Origin: Roseobacter ponti
Lineage (GTDB): Bacteria > Pseudomonadota > Alphaproteobacteria > Rhodobacterales > Rhodobacteraceae
Direction of reading: 5' to 3'
Length of the DNA stretch: 64,000 nucleotides
Assembly (NCBI RefSeq): GCF_012932215.1
Contig: NZ_CP048788.1
Location: 682,001-746,000 of the forward strand
The position numbers were made by a program, and so were the translations under genes. This document shows, one piece after another, positions 35,340 to 44,563 of the stretch; the first letter of the stretch is position 1, and each line of letters opens with the position of its first letter. The notes below the pieces were generated by a model. It saw nothing but the letters and a program-made list of their open reading frames with translations, ran no database searches and was not told the origin of the DNA.

Positions 35340-36056
35340 CTATCTCTGGCTCAGCACCACCAGCGCGTGGGCATCCCGCACCGTGATCCGTTTGCGCCGG
35401 CTGTGCACCAGCCCGTCTTTCTCCCAGGCGGACAAAAGCCGGCTGACCGTGTGCAGGGTCGTCGCCGTCAGCTCTGAGAGATCCTGGCGGGTGATCGGAA
35501 AGTCTATCTCAATGCCGTCAGACACCCTGCGCCCGGTCTGACTGATCAGCCTGAGGATTGCACTGGCAACGCGCTGTTCCACCTGCTGTGTCGCCATCTC
35601 GACGATGCGGTCGTTCATCTCTCCGACGCGGTGCCCGACGGTTTTATACGTTTCGGTTGCAAAGCCGTCGTAGTCAGACACAAAACCGTCCCACAGCCGG
35701 GTCGGCCAGCTCAGCGCCAGTGTCTCGGACGCGGTGACGGCCGTCGCGGGATAGTTTTCCCGCCCGAGGGCGCGCGCGATACCTATGAGCTGACCGGCGG
35801 GCACATGAAGTGCCGTCACCTGCTCTCCGGTCGGAGCGATGCGAACCACCCGGACATACCCGTCCAGAAGCATATAAAACCGGTCGGCCGGAACGCCTTC
35901 CTCGAAGATAGCGACCCCGGGGTCGAACCTCAGCGACGTTGCCTGATCCAGAATGGTTCTGATCTCCCGCCGGTCCAGCTTTGAGAACGGCGGCAGATGG
36001 GTCAGCAGGCTCTCATCCAGCCGGGGAAATATCTTGCGCGCGGGCGGGCTATTCAT
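35340..36056 (-). CDS. nnrR: NnrR/Dnr-type Crp-Fnr regulator of denitrification
   Basis: A 238-residue Crp/Fnr regulator: cyclic-nucleotide-binding-like sensor (VAIFEEGVPADRFYMLLDGYV), dimer helix, and a winged helix with ITRQDLSELTATTLHTVSRLLS. The N terminus has no iron-sulfur cysteine cluster, which separates it from FnrL and fits NO-sensing NnrR/Dnr proteins, thought to use heme. The recognition helix matches the TTG-N8-CAA boxes found on both sides of the gene. The ATG at 36056 starts the family-like part; the longer open frame to 36149 would run over the box. It lies between nor and nir operons. Confidence 0.88.
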   Translation of the reverse strand: MNSPPARKIFPRLDESLLTHLPPFSKLDRREIRTILDQATSLRFDPGVAIFEEGVPADRFYMLLDGYVRVVRIAPTGEQVTALHVPAGQLIGIARALGRENYPATAVTASETLALSWPTRLWDGFVSDYDGFATETYKTVGHRVGEMNDRIVEMATQQVEQRVASAILRLISQTGRRVSDGIEIDFPITRQDLSELTATTLHTVSRLLSAWEKDGLVHSRRKRITVRDAHALVVLSQR

Positions 36057-36135
36057 GCACCGACCCTGCCACACCTGCACGGGCAAGGCCATGGTATTGC
36101 GCCCGTCCTGCGCCTCCCCGGTTTCGGCCAGACGT

Positions 36136-36149
36136 TTGCGCCAGCGCAA
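36136..36149. promoter_or_regulatory. NnrR/FNR-type box between nnrR and pseudoazurin-nirK genes
   Basis: TTGCGCCAGCGCAA matches TTG-N8-CAA and is nearly palindromic (only the central CA pair breaks symmetry). It lies 66 bases before the pseudoazurin ATG and 79 bases before the nnrR ATG, so it can drive the paz-nirK-nirV operon and may allow autoregulation. Confidence 0.7.
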
Positions 36150-36215
36150 ATCAGATCACCCGCAAAGGCGTAAACCTGAAGCCGGAAATCAAAATAATCA
36201 GAAAGGAACAGGATC

Positions 36216-36647
36216 ATGATCCGAACGCTCGCAACCGGCCTTGCTATGGTCACCCTGCTGGGGGGCGCTGCCTGTGCCGAAACCTTTGAAATTCAGATGC
36301 TGAACAAAGGGTCCGACGGGGAGCGCATGGTGTTTGAGCCGGCCTTCGTTCAGGCCGCGCCCGGCGATACAATCAGGTTCGTCGCAACCGACAAGGGACA
36401 TAATGCCGAGGTCAGCAAGGATATGCTGCCCGAGGGCGCCGTGCCGTTCAAAGGCAAAATCAATGAGGAAGTCGAAGTCACTCTCGACGTCGAAGGCGTC
36501 TATGGTGTGATCTGCAAGCCGCACTATGCCATGGGCATGGTGATGACCATCGCCGTCGGTGATGTGCAGGCCCCTGAGGGCTTTCTCGAGGGCCGGGTGC
36601 CGAAGAAAGCGAAAGAACGCTTTGAGGCGCAGCTCGGCAATCTCTGA
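36216..36647 (+). CDS. paz: Pseudoazurin
   Basis: A 143-residue blue copper protein with a cleaved signal ([17 protein letters not shown]) and the four type 1 copper ligands: His in DKGHNAEV, and Cys, His and Met in [12 protein letters not shown]. It carries electrons in the periplasm to NirK, and possibly to NorC. It is the first gene of the nirK operon, 58 bases upstream of nirK, behind an NnrR box. Confidence 0.93.
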   Translation: MIRTLATGLAMVTLLGGAACAETFEIQMLNKGSDGERMVFEPAFVQAAPGDTIRFVATDKGHNAEVSKDMLPEGAVPFKGKINEEVEVTLDVEGVYGVICKPHYAMGMVMTIAVGDVQAPEGFLEGRVPKKAKERFEAQLGNL

Positions 36648-36705
36648 AAATTTCCAACCGCGCGGGTCAGAGACCATGCGCGGCAACCAACCTCACGGAG
36701 GAACC

Positions 36706-37923
36706 ATGACCAGTTTCAATAACTCAGCAAAAATAAAGACCAGCCGCCGCAACGTCCTGCGCGGAAGCGTTCTGGCAGGCGCTGCGGCGATCACCGGCGG
36801 CAGCGCTCTGGCAAAAGCACGGATGCCGAAGGTCGATGCAATCAATGCGACATCCCGCAACCTGTACAGGGCGGCGGGCAGTCAGGCGGCGGAGAGCACT
36901 GCAAAACCAGCCGATCTGTCCGGCTACACCCGCGTCAGGCAGGAACTCGTAGCTCCCCCCTTTGCGCCGCAGCATGAACAGGTGGCAACGGGCGGGCCGA
37001 AGATCATCGAAGTCACCATGGAGACCACGGAAAAGCTGATGGTCGTCGATGAGGACACCGGTGCATCCGTCTGGGCGCTGACCTATAACGGCTCTGTTCC
37101 CGGGCCGCTGATCATATGTCACGAGGGTGACATGGTCGAACTGACCCTGCGCAACCCCGTCGACAGCGTGATGGAACACAACATTGACTTTCACGCGTCG
37201 ACCGGTGCGCTCGGGGGCGGTGGCCTGACCCATGTGTATCCCGGGGAAGAGACCGTGCTGCGCTGGAAGGCGACCAAGCCGGGTTGCTTTACCTACCATT
37301 GTGCGCCGGGTGGTGCGATGATCCCGTATCACGTCTGTCATGGTATGAACGGTGCTGTTATGGTGCTGCCGCGCGACGGGCTGAAGGACAAAGACGGCAA
37401 CCCGCTGAAGTACGACTCGATCGCCTATATCGGCGAGCAGGATTATTATCTGCCCAAAGATGAAAACGGCGACTACAGGTCATATGAAGCCGCCGGAGAC
37501 GACTATTCCGACAGCCTTGATGCAATGCGCACGCTGGTGCCGACGCATCAGGTCTTCAACGGCAGTGTTGGCGCGCTCACGGGCGATAATGCCCTTAGGG
37601 CCAAAGTGGGTGAGACTGTCCTGATGGTGCATAATTCGTGCAACGTGGACAGCCGCCCGCACCTGATCGGCGGACACGGCAACTATGTCTGGGAGACCTC
37701 TTTCACCGATCCTGCGCTCACCGGTGTTGAGACATGGTTTGTGCGTGGCGGATGTGCGGCGGCGGCGATGTACACCTTTGAGCAGCCGGGCGTCTATGCC
37801 TACGTCAATCACAACCTCATCATCGGCGTTCTGCTGGGGGCGACCGCTCACTTCGTGGTCGAAGGCGAATGGGACAATAATCTGATGGAACAGGTTGTTG
37901 CGCCCCGTGATTTCGCGACCTGA
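36706..37923 (+). CDS. nirK: Copper-containing nitrite reductase NirK
   Basis: The 405-residue protein has a twin-arginine signal ([16 protein letters not shown]), two cupredoxin domains and intact copper sites. Type 1 ligands: His in EHNIDFHAS, then Cys and His in YHCAP ... YHVCHGMNG with the Met. Type 2 ligands: the His in NIDFHA, YHCAP region and YVNHNLIIG; the catalytic Asp (NIDFH) and His ([14 protein letters not shown]) are present. It reduces nitrite to NO in the periplasm. The ATG at 36706 has CGGAGGAA eight bases upstream. A Cys-rich variant ([14 protein letters not shown]) is slightly unusual. Confidence 0.96.
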   Translation: MTSFNNSAKIKTSRRNVLRGSVLAGAAAITGGSALAKARMPKVDAINATSRNLYRAAGSQAAESTAKPADLSGYTRVRQELVAPPFAPQHEQVATGGPKIIEVTMETTEKLMVVDEDTGASVWALTYNGSVPGPLIICHEGDMVELTLRNPVDSVMEHNIDFHASTGALGGGGLTHVYPGEETVLRWKATKPGCFTYHCAPGGAMIPYHVCHGMNGAVMVLPRDGLKDKDGNPLKYDSIAYIGEQDYYLPKDENGDYRSYEAAGDDYSDSLDAMRTLVPTHQVFNGSVGALTGDNALRAKVGETVLMVHNSCNVDSRPHLIGGHGNYVWETSFTDPALTGVETWFVRGGCAAAAMYTFEQPGVYAYVNHNLIIGVLLGATAHFVVEGEWDNNLMEQVVAPRDFAT

Positions 37924-37939
37924 CATAGGAAGATAAAAA

Positions 37940-38674
37940 ATGATCGCCGCCGCACGCATCGGACAGCCCTTCAGGACAGCCGCAGTGTTGTCCGGGCTTG
38001 CCGTTGTGGCGGCGATTGCCGTCGGGGCCATGCTCTTCGCGCGTGGCCCCGAACCTGCTTATCTGCCCGATATGGTCAGCACACCGATTACGCTGTTGAG
38101 CGGTAAAGAAATCTATGCGCAGCGTTTCGAGGTTACGGTGGCCGAGTGGAACACCTGCGTCGCGGAGGGTGGCTGCTCGCTCAGATTGCGCGTCCGGGCC
38201 GGACAGGATCCGACGACAACGCCTGCAACCGGGCTCAGCTATGTCGATGCCGGTGAATACCTCGCATGGATCAACCGCAGGACGGGCCTTGATTTCCGGT
38301 TGCCGACCGCTTCAGAGTGGCGCGAGATGGCGGCATCAGTGCTGCCGGAAGCGCCCGATCCGGTGTTTACTGATCCGGCTCTGACCTGGGCCTCAGCCTA
38401 TCTGATCGAGGGGAACGCGCCCCGGGCGCTGAAACCCCGGGGCAGTTTCTCGACCTCACCCGAGGGTGTCGCCGATCTGGATGGCAGCGTCTGGGAGTGG
38501 ACGCAGGAGTGTTATTCCGGGGAGGCGGCCGCCAGATGCCCGGCCTTCTTTGTCGGGGGCGAACATGTGGCCGCGATGTCCTATCTTATCCGCGACCCTG
38601 CCCGTGGCGGCTGTGCAGTTGGCTCACCGCCTGCGCACCTGGGGATGCGCCTTGTGTCTGACAGCCCTGTCTGA
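37940..38674 (+). CDS. nirV: NirV, formylglycine-generating-enzyme-fold protein
   Basis: A 244-residue protein with an N-terminal membrane anchor or signal (AAVLSGLAVVAAIAVGAML) and an FGE-sulfatase (SUMF1-like) domain: RFEVTVAEWNTCV, LSYVDAGEYLAWINRRTG, FRLPTASEWREMA, DLDGSVWEWTQECY and the terminal GMRLV. NirV accompanies nirK in many alphaproteobacteria and probably helps mature the reductase; no reaction is proved. It is third in the paz-nirK-nirV operon, 16 bases after nirK. Confidence 0.9.
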   Translation: MIAAARIGQPFRTAAVLSGLAVVAAIAVGAMLFARGPEPAYLPDMVSTPITLLSGKEIYAQRFEVTVAEWNTCVAEGGCSLRLRVRAGQDPTTTPATGLSYVDAGEYLAWINRRTGLDFRLPTASEWREMAASVLPEAPDPVFTDPALTWASAYLIEGNAPRALKPRGSFSTSPEGVADLDGSVWEWTQECYSGEAAARCPAFFVGGEHVAAMSYLIRDPARGGCAVGSPPAHLGMRLVSDSPV

Positions 38675-38679
38675 GCGCT

Positions 38680-38874
38680 TTACGGGCACGCGCAGGGGAG
38701 GGCGTCAGACAAAAGCTCCCTGCACTTGTTACATATCGTCCCGTTCGCAGGGGTACCGTAGTCGACCCCGTGCCAGCTGAGGATAATACCGCAGCCTGAT
38801 CCGACGCTGGTTTGCGCACCACACGGCGCTGCAGTCACGACGCTACCCGGTTCAGCAAAGCGTCTGCGGACCAT
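38680..38874 (-). CDS. Possible 64-residue cysteine-containing protein after the amidase gene
   Basis: A minus-strand frame starts with ATG eight bases after the amidase stop and encodes 64 residues with seven cysteines or so clustered toward the end (ICNKCRELLSDALPCACP). Operon-like position speaks for it; the weak ribosome binding site and lack of any recognised family speak against it. It runs convergently to within six bases of nirV. Treat as doubtful. Confidence 0.3.
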   Translation of the reverse strand: MVRRRFAEPGSVVTAAPCGAQTSVGSGCGIILSWHGVDYGTPANGTICNKCRELLSDALPCACP

Positions 38875-38882
38875 GCCGTCAT

Positions 38883-39683
38883 CTACGCTCCGACGATGTC
38901 CGGGCCGAGCAGTTTGCGGTCTGTCAGATAAGGCAGTCTTGCCTGCGCGACCGCGACCTTTTCCGGATGCAGGACGGCACTGATCACTCCGGCCTCTGCC
39001 CCGGCGCGCGCGAGTTCCTGCCCGTCAGGGGAAGCGATCAGGCTCTGGCCCAGAAACGCAAGCCCGTGCTCTGTACCGGCACTGTTGGCATAGGCGAGAT
39101 ATATCCCGTTTTCAAAGGCCCGGGTCGGGATCATTTTCTGAGCGACCCACGCCCATTGCGCCCCAAGTGCTGTGGGCACCAGCAGCAGTTCCGCTCCCGC
39201 AGACGCCACATGCCGGACGGTTTCAGGAAATTCCGCGTCATAGCAGATCAGCGTGGCAATCTTTAAGCCACGATAGGTGAACACTTCGCACCCCTTGCCG
39301 GGGGAAAAGTGATCGCGTTCAAAGCCGGGCGGAATGACCAGCTTGCGGTGGCCGCCGAGACGCATGCCATCCGGGCCGAAACACTGTGCGGCGTTAAAAA
39401 CAGCCCCGCCATCCGCCTCGGGAAATCCGTAGTGAATGGCAAGCCCGTGCTCTTTTGCCATGGCGCTGATGGACTGAGCAACCGGGCCGTCGGCGGGTTC
39501 GGCTCTGTGTACGACCTGCGCCCCGATATTGTAGCCGGTCGCGAAAAGTTCCGGCAGGAGCAGCAGATCTGCACCGCCTGTCGCCACGTCCGGCAGAATA
39601 CCGGCAAGCCAGTCGAGGCGCTCTTTGGGTGTGCCGGGTTCGGCCGGGGCCTGTCCGACCGCAAGAGTGAAGGTGCGCCTCAT
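38883..39683 (-). CDS. Nitrilase-superfamily carbon-nitrogen hydrolase
   Basis: The 266-residue enzyme shows the Glu-Lys-Cys triad of the superfamily: Glu in LLLPELFATGYN, Lys in GGHRKLVIPPGFERD, and Cys in LICYDAEFPETVR, with a C-terminal LAYANSAGTEHGL segment. Members hydrolyse amides such as N-carbamoyl compounds or omega-amides. It is two bases downstream of an M24-fold gene, so the pair may degrade one compound; the substrate is unknown. Cytoplasmic. Confidence 0.85.
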   Translation of the reverse strand: MRRTFTLAVGQAPAEPGTPKERLDWLAGILPDVATGGADLLLLPELFATGYNIGAQVVHRAEPADGPVAQSISAMAKEHGLAIHYGFPEADGGAVFNAAQCFGPDGMRLGGHRKLVIPPGFERDHFSPGKGCEVFTYRGLKIATLICYDAEFPETVRHVASAGAELLLVPTALGAQWAWVAQKMIPTRAFENGIYLAYANSAGTEHGLAFLGQSLIASPDGQELARAGAEAGVISAVLHPEKVAVAQARLPYLTDRKLLGPDIVGA

Positions 39684-39685
39684 GG

Positions 39686-40843
39686 TCAGTCTTCTGTGAC
39701 CAGCAGTTCACGCGGATAGTCTGTGAGGTATTCGCACCCGGTTTCAGTCACCACGACTGAATCGCCGATGCGACCGGCGGTGACACCGTCAATTGAAATA
39801 CCCCCGTCCACGGCAAAGGTCATGCCGGGCTGCAGGATCGTGGTATCACCGGCTTTGAGCTCAGGGGCCTCCAGATATGCCACGCCGATGGACCGCCCGG
39901 TGCGGTACCCGGTTTCATACCCGCGCGCGGCATAGACGTCATTGGCGGCGGCTGCGACCTGCTGCGCCTCGACACCGGGCCGGATTGCCGCGATTGCCGC
40001 CTGCTGCGCCTCGATTGCGGCAAGCTGAACGCGGGCGGCATCGTCACGGACCTCACCAATGTGGAACATGCGGTCAAAGCCCAGTTTGTACTGTTTGAAC
40101 TGCGCCATATTGCAAAAGCAGAAATAGACCGGATCAGACCGCTCATAGGCTTTCACCGAGGCGCGGCGATGGACCATGGAGGTATCCCTGCCGCTTTGCA
40201 GGATCTGCAGATTATGGATCATCGGAGAGACGAACCGGTCCCAGCCTTTATCCGTCAGAAATCCGGCGGCCCGGCGGGTGCCTGCATCAATCACGGCCAG
40301 CGCACTTTCATATTCCTGTGCGCCTTCGCGCAGACTGCCGTGGGCGGCTGCCATCATCGCCGCTGCAATCTGACCTGCTTCTTTCATCACCTGGATTTCC
40401 AGAGGCGATTTGATCATCCGGATCGCACCAAGCACCGGCGAGATATCCCTGACCGGCACATCGGGGTATGTCTCATCAAGATAATTGCGCACGATCGCCG
40501 GGATGCCGGCACGCTCGACCCACAACTCTTCGGGGTGGTTGCCCAGAGCACCGGCCAGCGCCCGGCCCCAAGTCTGCTGCCCGATATCCTCCCAGGTGCG
40601 CACGTCCTCGACCCAGGTCATCGCACCAACCATCTCGCTTTCCATCAGAGGCGTGATCACCACAGGTGCGTCATCGGCATACACGACCAGCATCGTCGGT
40701 CGCCCAAACTCGATACCCAGATAACCCCAGAAGCCGGCCAGATACGCTATTGAGCTTTCATCTGTGAACACCGCGCGCTGAATACCGGCGGCTTTCATAT
40801 GCGTCCGGAGGGTTCGGGTTCGGGTTCTGGCTTCGTCGAGCAT
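39686..40843 (-). CDS. M24-fold (creatinase/Xaa-Pro-like) protein without full metal site
   Basis: A 385-residue protein with the creatinase N-terminal domain (AVFTDESSIAYLAGFWGYLG) and the pita-bread C-terminal domain (about 150-385). The positions that bind the two metals in M24 peptidases are mostly altered: the DxG strand reads FCFCNMAQF, the HGxG region reads GRSIGVAYLEAP, the EPG strand reads VDGG and the final Glu is replaced in GRIGDSVVV. Creatinase-type members act without metal, so it may be a C-N hydrolase rather than a peptidase. ATG at 40843. Partner of the downstream amidase. Confidence 0.78.
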   Translation of the reverse strand: MLDEARTRTRTLRTHMKAAGIQRAVFTDESSIAYLAGFWGYLGIEFGRPTMLVVYADDAPVVITPLMESEMVGAMTWVEDVRTWEDIGQQTWGRALAGALGNHPEELWVERAGIPAIVRNYLDETYPDVPVRDISPVLGAIRMIKSPLEIQVMKEAGQIAAAMMAAAHGSLREGAQEYESALAVIDAGTRRAAGFLTDKGWDRFVSPMIHNLQILQSGRDTSMVHRRASVKAYERSDPVYFCFCNMAQFKQYKLGFDRMFHIGEVRDDAARVQLAAIEAQQAAIAAIRPGVEAQQVAAAANDVYAARGYETGYRTGRSIGVAYLEAPELKAGDTTILQPGMTFAVDGGISIDGVTAGRIGDSVVVTETGCEYLTDYPRELLVTED

Positions 40844-41090
40844 GATAAAAGTCCGGAGCTGATCTGCGTTGCTCCCAGAAGGCATACCCGGCGAAAAATG
40901 TCGAATATAATGTCACCGACCGGGTTTTTCGGCACAGGCTTCGCCGTGCCCTGTGGTCCGGGTACTGCCGGCAGGATGCGCAGCGGCTGCCGGCCTTCTG
41001 AAAGCCGGTTTGCTCAGGGCGCACTCTTGAATTCTGACGCTGTGGCTGTCACGGCTGTAACCCACACATTGCAGGGGATTTATCGCACAT

Positions 41091-42719
41091 ATGCCACAGG
41101 TCTTTTCAGTGATGCGGATCAGCGCGCTGCTTTTCTCCTTATGTCTCTCGGGCAGCCTCGTCGCCGGACCGGTTGAAGATGAAATTGAGAAACTGTCGGC
41201 CTCATTCCGGGGTGGCGATGGCGGTCATTCTGCTGATGCGCGGCTCGACAGTGCGGTATTGATCCCTGCGTTTTATGCGGGCCGCGGTCATGCGCCCGCC
41301 TGGTACGGAACAACCAGCGGAGATCAGCTTTTTGCGGAACTGAACCGTGGATTAGCCCAGGGTTTCCGGCCGGTCGATTTCAATCTGGCATGGCTTTACG
41401 AATTATCCGATGCCGCCCGGTCGGGCAGGCCGGAGGACATCGCGGCATTTGAACTTGTGGCCACCGATGCGGCGATAAAGCTGATCCACCACGTCTTTTT
41501 CGGAAAGGTCGACCCTGCGGCCATTGACAGCGACTGGAACTTTTCGAGACCGGTCATCCGGCAGGAGCCGGCAGCCGTTCTGAACGAATTCATCAATGGC
41601 GCAGGGTTCAGTGCTCTGATGGCGCGTGTTGATGTCGATGCCCTGCAGTACCGGCAACTGATTGACGCGCTGGAGCAGTACAGAGACATCGCAAACAGCG
41701 GCGGATGGCCTTCTGTACCGGATCAGACGGTGCTGAAACCGGGCATGACGGATCCCGCGGTTGCGGTTCTGCGCGCGCGGTTACTGCGCGAGGGGGCGGT
41801 ACGTGAGGCGGCGGCCATAACGTCAGTCAGCGCCGGGGCCGGCGGGGCTGCCTTTTACGACGCCGGGCTTGTTGAAGCCGTCAAAGCATTTCAGGGGCGG
41901 CATGGGCTCGACGCTGACGGGGTGGTCGGGCCGAGGTCATTTTTGTCTCTGAACCGGACGGCCGCCGACCGCGTGAACCAGCTCAGGCTCAGCCTTGAGC
42001 GCGCGCGCTGGCTGATGCGGGACCTCGGGGATGAGTTTGTGCTGGTCAATATCGCGGGTGCCCGCACCTATTACGTCACCTCGGACGATACCATCTGGAG
42101 CACGCGTTCAGTCACCGGATCGGCTTACCGGAAAACGCCGGTTTTCCGGGATGAAATCCGGTATATGGAATTCAATCCCACCTGGACTGTGCCCGCCTCG
42201 ATTTTCCGCAATGACAAGCTGCCCCGGATCCGCAAAGACCCGGGATACCTGGCGCGCAACAACTATACTGTGGTGCGCAGCGACGACCGCAGCCCCGTGG
42301 ATGCCGCCGCGGTGAACTGGGCGGAGGATAATCCCGGCGTGACTCTCGTGCAGCAACCCGGGCCGCAGAATGCACTTGGTCTGGTGAAATTCATGTTTCC
42401 CAATGAACATGCCGTCTATCTGCATGATACCAACGAACGCGGCCTTTTTGACCGCAACGAGCGCAATATGAGCTCCGGATGCGTAAGGCTCGAATATCCG
42501 TTCGAGTTTGCCAGTCTGCTGATGGAAAGCGATCCTGACTGGAGCCTCGCGCGGATGAATGCCATTCTCGAAAGTGGTAAAACCACGCGGATCGATCTTC
42601 GTGAGCCGGTGCCGGTTCTGCTGACATACTGGACGGCGTGGGTCGAGGACGGCAGCGTGCATTTTCGCGAAGATCCTTATGACCGTGACGCCGCCGTTCT
42701 GGACGCCCTGAACCGGTAA
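41091..42719 (+). CDS. YcbB-type L,D-transpeptidase
   Basis: A 542-residue exported protein: signal peptide (VMRISALLFSLCLSGSLVAG), a scaffold domain, a peptidoglycan-binding domain at about 225-290 (AVKAFQGRHGLDADGVVGPRS) and a YkuD catalytic domain at about 310-490 with HDTNERGLF and the SSGCVRLE motif holding the nucleophile Cys. It makes 3-3 cross-links in peptidoglycan or attaches proteins to it. The start may be ATG 41091 or ATG 41112; the second places the signal better. Monocistronic; 40844-41090 upstream has no gene. Confidence 0.88.
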   Translation: MPQVFSVMRISALLFSLCLSGSLVAGPVEDEIEKLSASFRGGDGGHSADARLDSAVLIPAFYAGRGHAPAWYGTTSGDQLFAELNRGLAQGFRPVDFNLAWLYELSDAARSGRPEDIAAFELVATDAAIKLIHHVFFGKVDPAAIDSDWNFSRPVIRQEPAAVLNEFINGAGFSALMARVDVDALQYRQLIDALEQYRDIANSGGWPSVPDQTVLKPGMTDPAVAVLRARLLREGAVREAAAITSVSAGAGGAAFYDAGLVEAVKAFQGRHGLDADGVVGPRSFLSLNRTAADRVNQLRLSLERARWLMRDLGDEFVLVNIAGARTYYVTSDDTIWSTRSVTGSAYRKTPVFRDEIRYMEFNPTWTVPASIFRNDKLPRIRKDPGYLARNNYTVVRSDDRSPVDAAAVNWAEDNPGVTLVQQPGPQNALGLVKFMFPNEHAVYLHDTNERGLFDRNERNMSSGCVRLEYPFEFASLLMESDPDWSLARMNAILESGKTTRIDLREPVPVLLTYWTAWVEDGSVHFREDPYDRDAAVLDALNR

Positions 42720-42796
42720 ACCGGATCACGATCTCTCATGGGCAAGAGCCCCGGCCACATCTGAAACCGTTTGTGTGTCAGCAGTCTGTCAGCCGG

Positions 42797-43846
42797 TCAG
42801 AAAACCTCCGGCGCCCGGGCCAGCGGGCCCCAGGTTGCGGGATCATCGAGACCCACGCTCGACCAGGCCTCCTGCAGGACCCGCGATTCCGAAGACCGTG
42901 TGCGCGGCAGATCATCCAGTATGTCGAACCAGGGCAGCTTGCTCTCCATGCCGGAATGGACCGATGGCGCAAAGTTTTCCGGCGTGTCGAGGCTGGACGT
43001 GTGCATCACCAGATACGCAGTCTCGCGCGGCCGGACCAGCCTGTAGGTCAGGCCGGCACCGCAGTCCGGGCAGAATCCGCGTTGCGCTATAGGCGATGAT
43101 GCAAAGCAACGGGGTTCAGCATTGGTGAACCGGACGGCAGAGGCGGGAAAAGCCGCCCATGCGTTCACCGCCGACCCGGAGAACTTCTTGCAGCAGTTGC
43201 AATGGCAGTATCCGGTGCTGATCGGCGGGGCGGTGATTTCGTACCGGATGGCGCCGCACAGACAGCCGCCCGTGATCAGTGTACCCGCAAGTTCATCATC
43301 GCCGAAGTCGAGAAAACCCGCCGTTTTGCCCGGTCCGGAGCGTGTCATGAAAACATGGATCGGCGTGTCTGTCTCTTTGAGGCGTTTGTGTCCGCAGTCT
43401 TCCAGCGGGAGATCAACTTTGCCTTTGATCTGGGCCATCACTTCGCCCGAGACAGCGATGCCGCCCGGTTCGGCCATTGCTTCAAGCCGTGCGGCGGTAT
43501 TGACGCCTTCGCCCAGAAGATCCGCGCCGCGGACCACCACATCACCAAGCGACACGCCGACCCGGAGCACGAAAAAATCGCCCGTATCTGACCGGTGCGC
43601 TTCGAGTGCGGCGGCTCTCTGAATACCTGCGGCGCAGTTGACCGCTTCGATGATGCTGGAAAATTCGGCGAGGAAACCGTCACCGGTGGATTTAAAGACC
43701 CGGCCCCGGTTGGCTTCGACCTGCATGCCGATCACATCGCGGCTGAAATGCTCCAAGCGTGTCAGTGTTCCGCTTTCGTCGCGTGACACAAGCCCTGCAA
43801 AGCCCACGATATCAATGGCGAGGATGGCCGCCAGTCTGCGTTCCAT
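42797..43846 (-). CDS. Class III nucleotide cyclase fused to a GFA/CENP-V zinc domain
   Basis: Residues 1-165 form a class III adenylate/guanylate cyclase domain with the metal aspartates in LAIDIVGFAGL and KSTGDGFLAEF and the transition-state motif GVNTAARLE, all intact. Residues 190-320 form a glutathione-dependent formaldehyde-activating (GFA, CENP-V-like) domain with zinc cysteines in GGCLCGAIRYE, YCHCNCCKKFSG and GFCPDCGAGL. The cyclase half would make cAMP or cGMP; the GFA half binds zinc and possibly a glutathione adduct. The join is in one unbroken frame. ATG at 43846 precedes MERRLAAIL, the usual cyclase start. Confidence 0.82.
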   Translation of the reverse strand: MERRLAAILAIDIVGFAGLVSRDESGTLTRLEHFSRDVIGMQVEANRGRVFKSTGDGFLAEFSSIIEAVNCAAGIQRAAALEAHRSDTGDFFVLRVGVSLGDVVVRGADLLGEGVNTAARLEAMAEPGGIAVSGEVMAQIKGKVDLPLEDCGHKRLKETDTPIHVFMTRSGPGKTAGFLDFGDDELAGTLITGGCLCGAIRYEITAPPISTGYCHCNCCKKFSGSAVNAWAAFPASAVRFTNAEPRCFASSPIAQRGFCPDCGAGLTYRLVRPRETAYLVMHTSSLDTPENFAPSVHSGMESKLPWFDILDDLPRTRSSESRVLQEAWSSVGLDDPATWGPLARAPEVF

Positions 43847-43972
43847 GTGCGGTCCTTTGAGCTGCTGGCCCCCCCTCTGGGGCACCGCATCTCATTAACA
43901 TGGATCGCGTCATAATTATATTCCGGCGGAGATCTGCACCCCCGCCGGAATGAACCTGATGGTCCGCTTCGT

Positions 43973-44563
43973 TCAGAACTGCCAGGAGGCGCGCAGTGAA
44001 ATAGAATCCGCTTCGGCGTCAAAACCGGTGACGCCGGTCAGGTCGTCAAAGTTATGTTTCAGGTATTCGCCGGTCAGGATGAATTGCGGGGTAAGTTTGT
44101 AGGACAGGCCAACCCCGTAGAAATCTCCGCCCTCGCTGCCGAACGACGTGTCCACATCCGCGTATCCGAGCGTTCCGAACAGCAGCACGCTGCCGAAGTC
44201 ATAGCCGCCGCGCAGCTTTGCACGCCAGACGGAATCGACGGTTTCACCGAGGGCCACGCCGGCATCATCCAGATCGACATCGGTCCAGTCATAATCCAGC
44301 TCGCCGCCCAGAACCCACCGGCCGAAATCGTAGTTATAGCCGGCATGCAGACCGTATGCGGTATCATCGCCGCCCAGTTCGTTCGCAAGGTTGCTGCCAC
44401 CTATGTCAAGATTGCCGACCTGGACACCGGCATAAAAACCTGTCCAGTCGCCGCCGGTGCTGATCACCGGGGCGGGGGCGATCGGGGCGGCGACAGGTGC
44501 CGGTTCTGTCAGGCTGCCGGCAAACGCGGGAGGGGCCATCACAGCGACCGCAGATGCGATCAC
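43973..44563 (-). CDS. Outer membrane beta-barrel protein with disrupted signal peptide
   Basis: About 196 residues encode an OmpA/Omp25-type eight-strand barrel: DWTGFYAGVQVGNLD, GLHAGYNYDFGRWVLGGELD and a C-terminal SLRASWQF ending in Phe. The natural start is clear: GAGGA then ATG at 44592, reading MSMKSTKI, but that frame stops after ten codons. The barrel frame resumes one base out of register (VIASAVAVMAPPAFA), with a stop just upstream. A single-base deletion in the signal peptide, or a sequencing error, explains this. From the GTG at 44563 the signal lacks its basic n-region. 44593-44918 beyond holds no gene. Confidence 0.7.
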   Translation of the reverse strand: MIASAVAVMAPPAFAGSLTEPAPVAAPIAPAPVISTGGDWTGFYAGVQVGNLDIGGSNLANELGGDDTAYGLHAGYNYDFGRWVLGGELDYDWTDVDLDDAGVALGETVDSVWRAKLRGGYDFGSVLLFGTLGYADVDTSFGSEGGDFYGVGLSYKLTPQFILTGEYLKHNFDDLTGVTGFDAEADSISLRASWQF

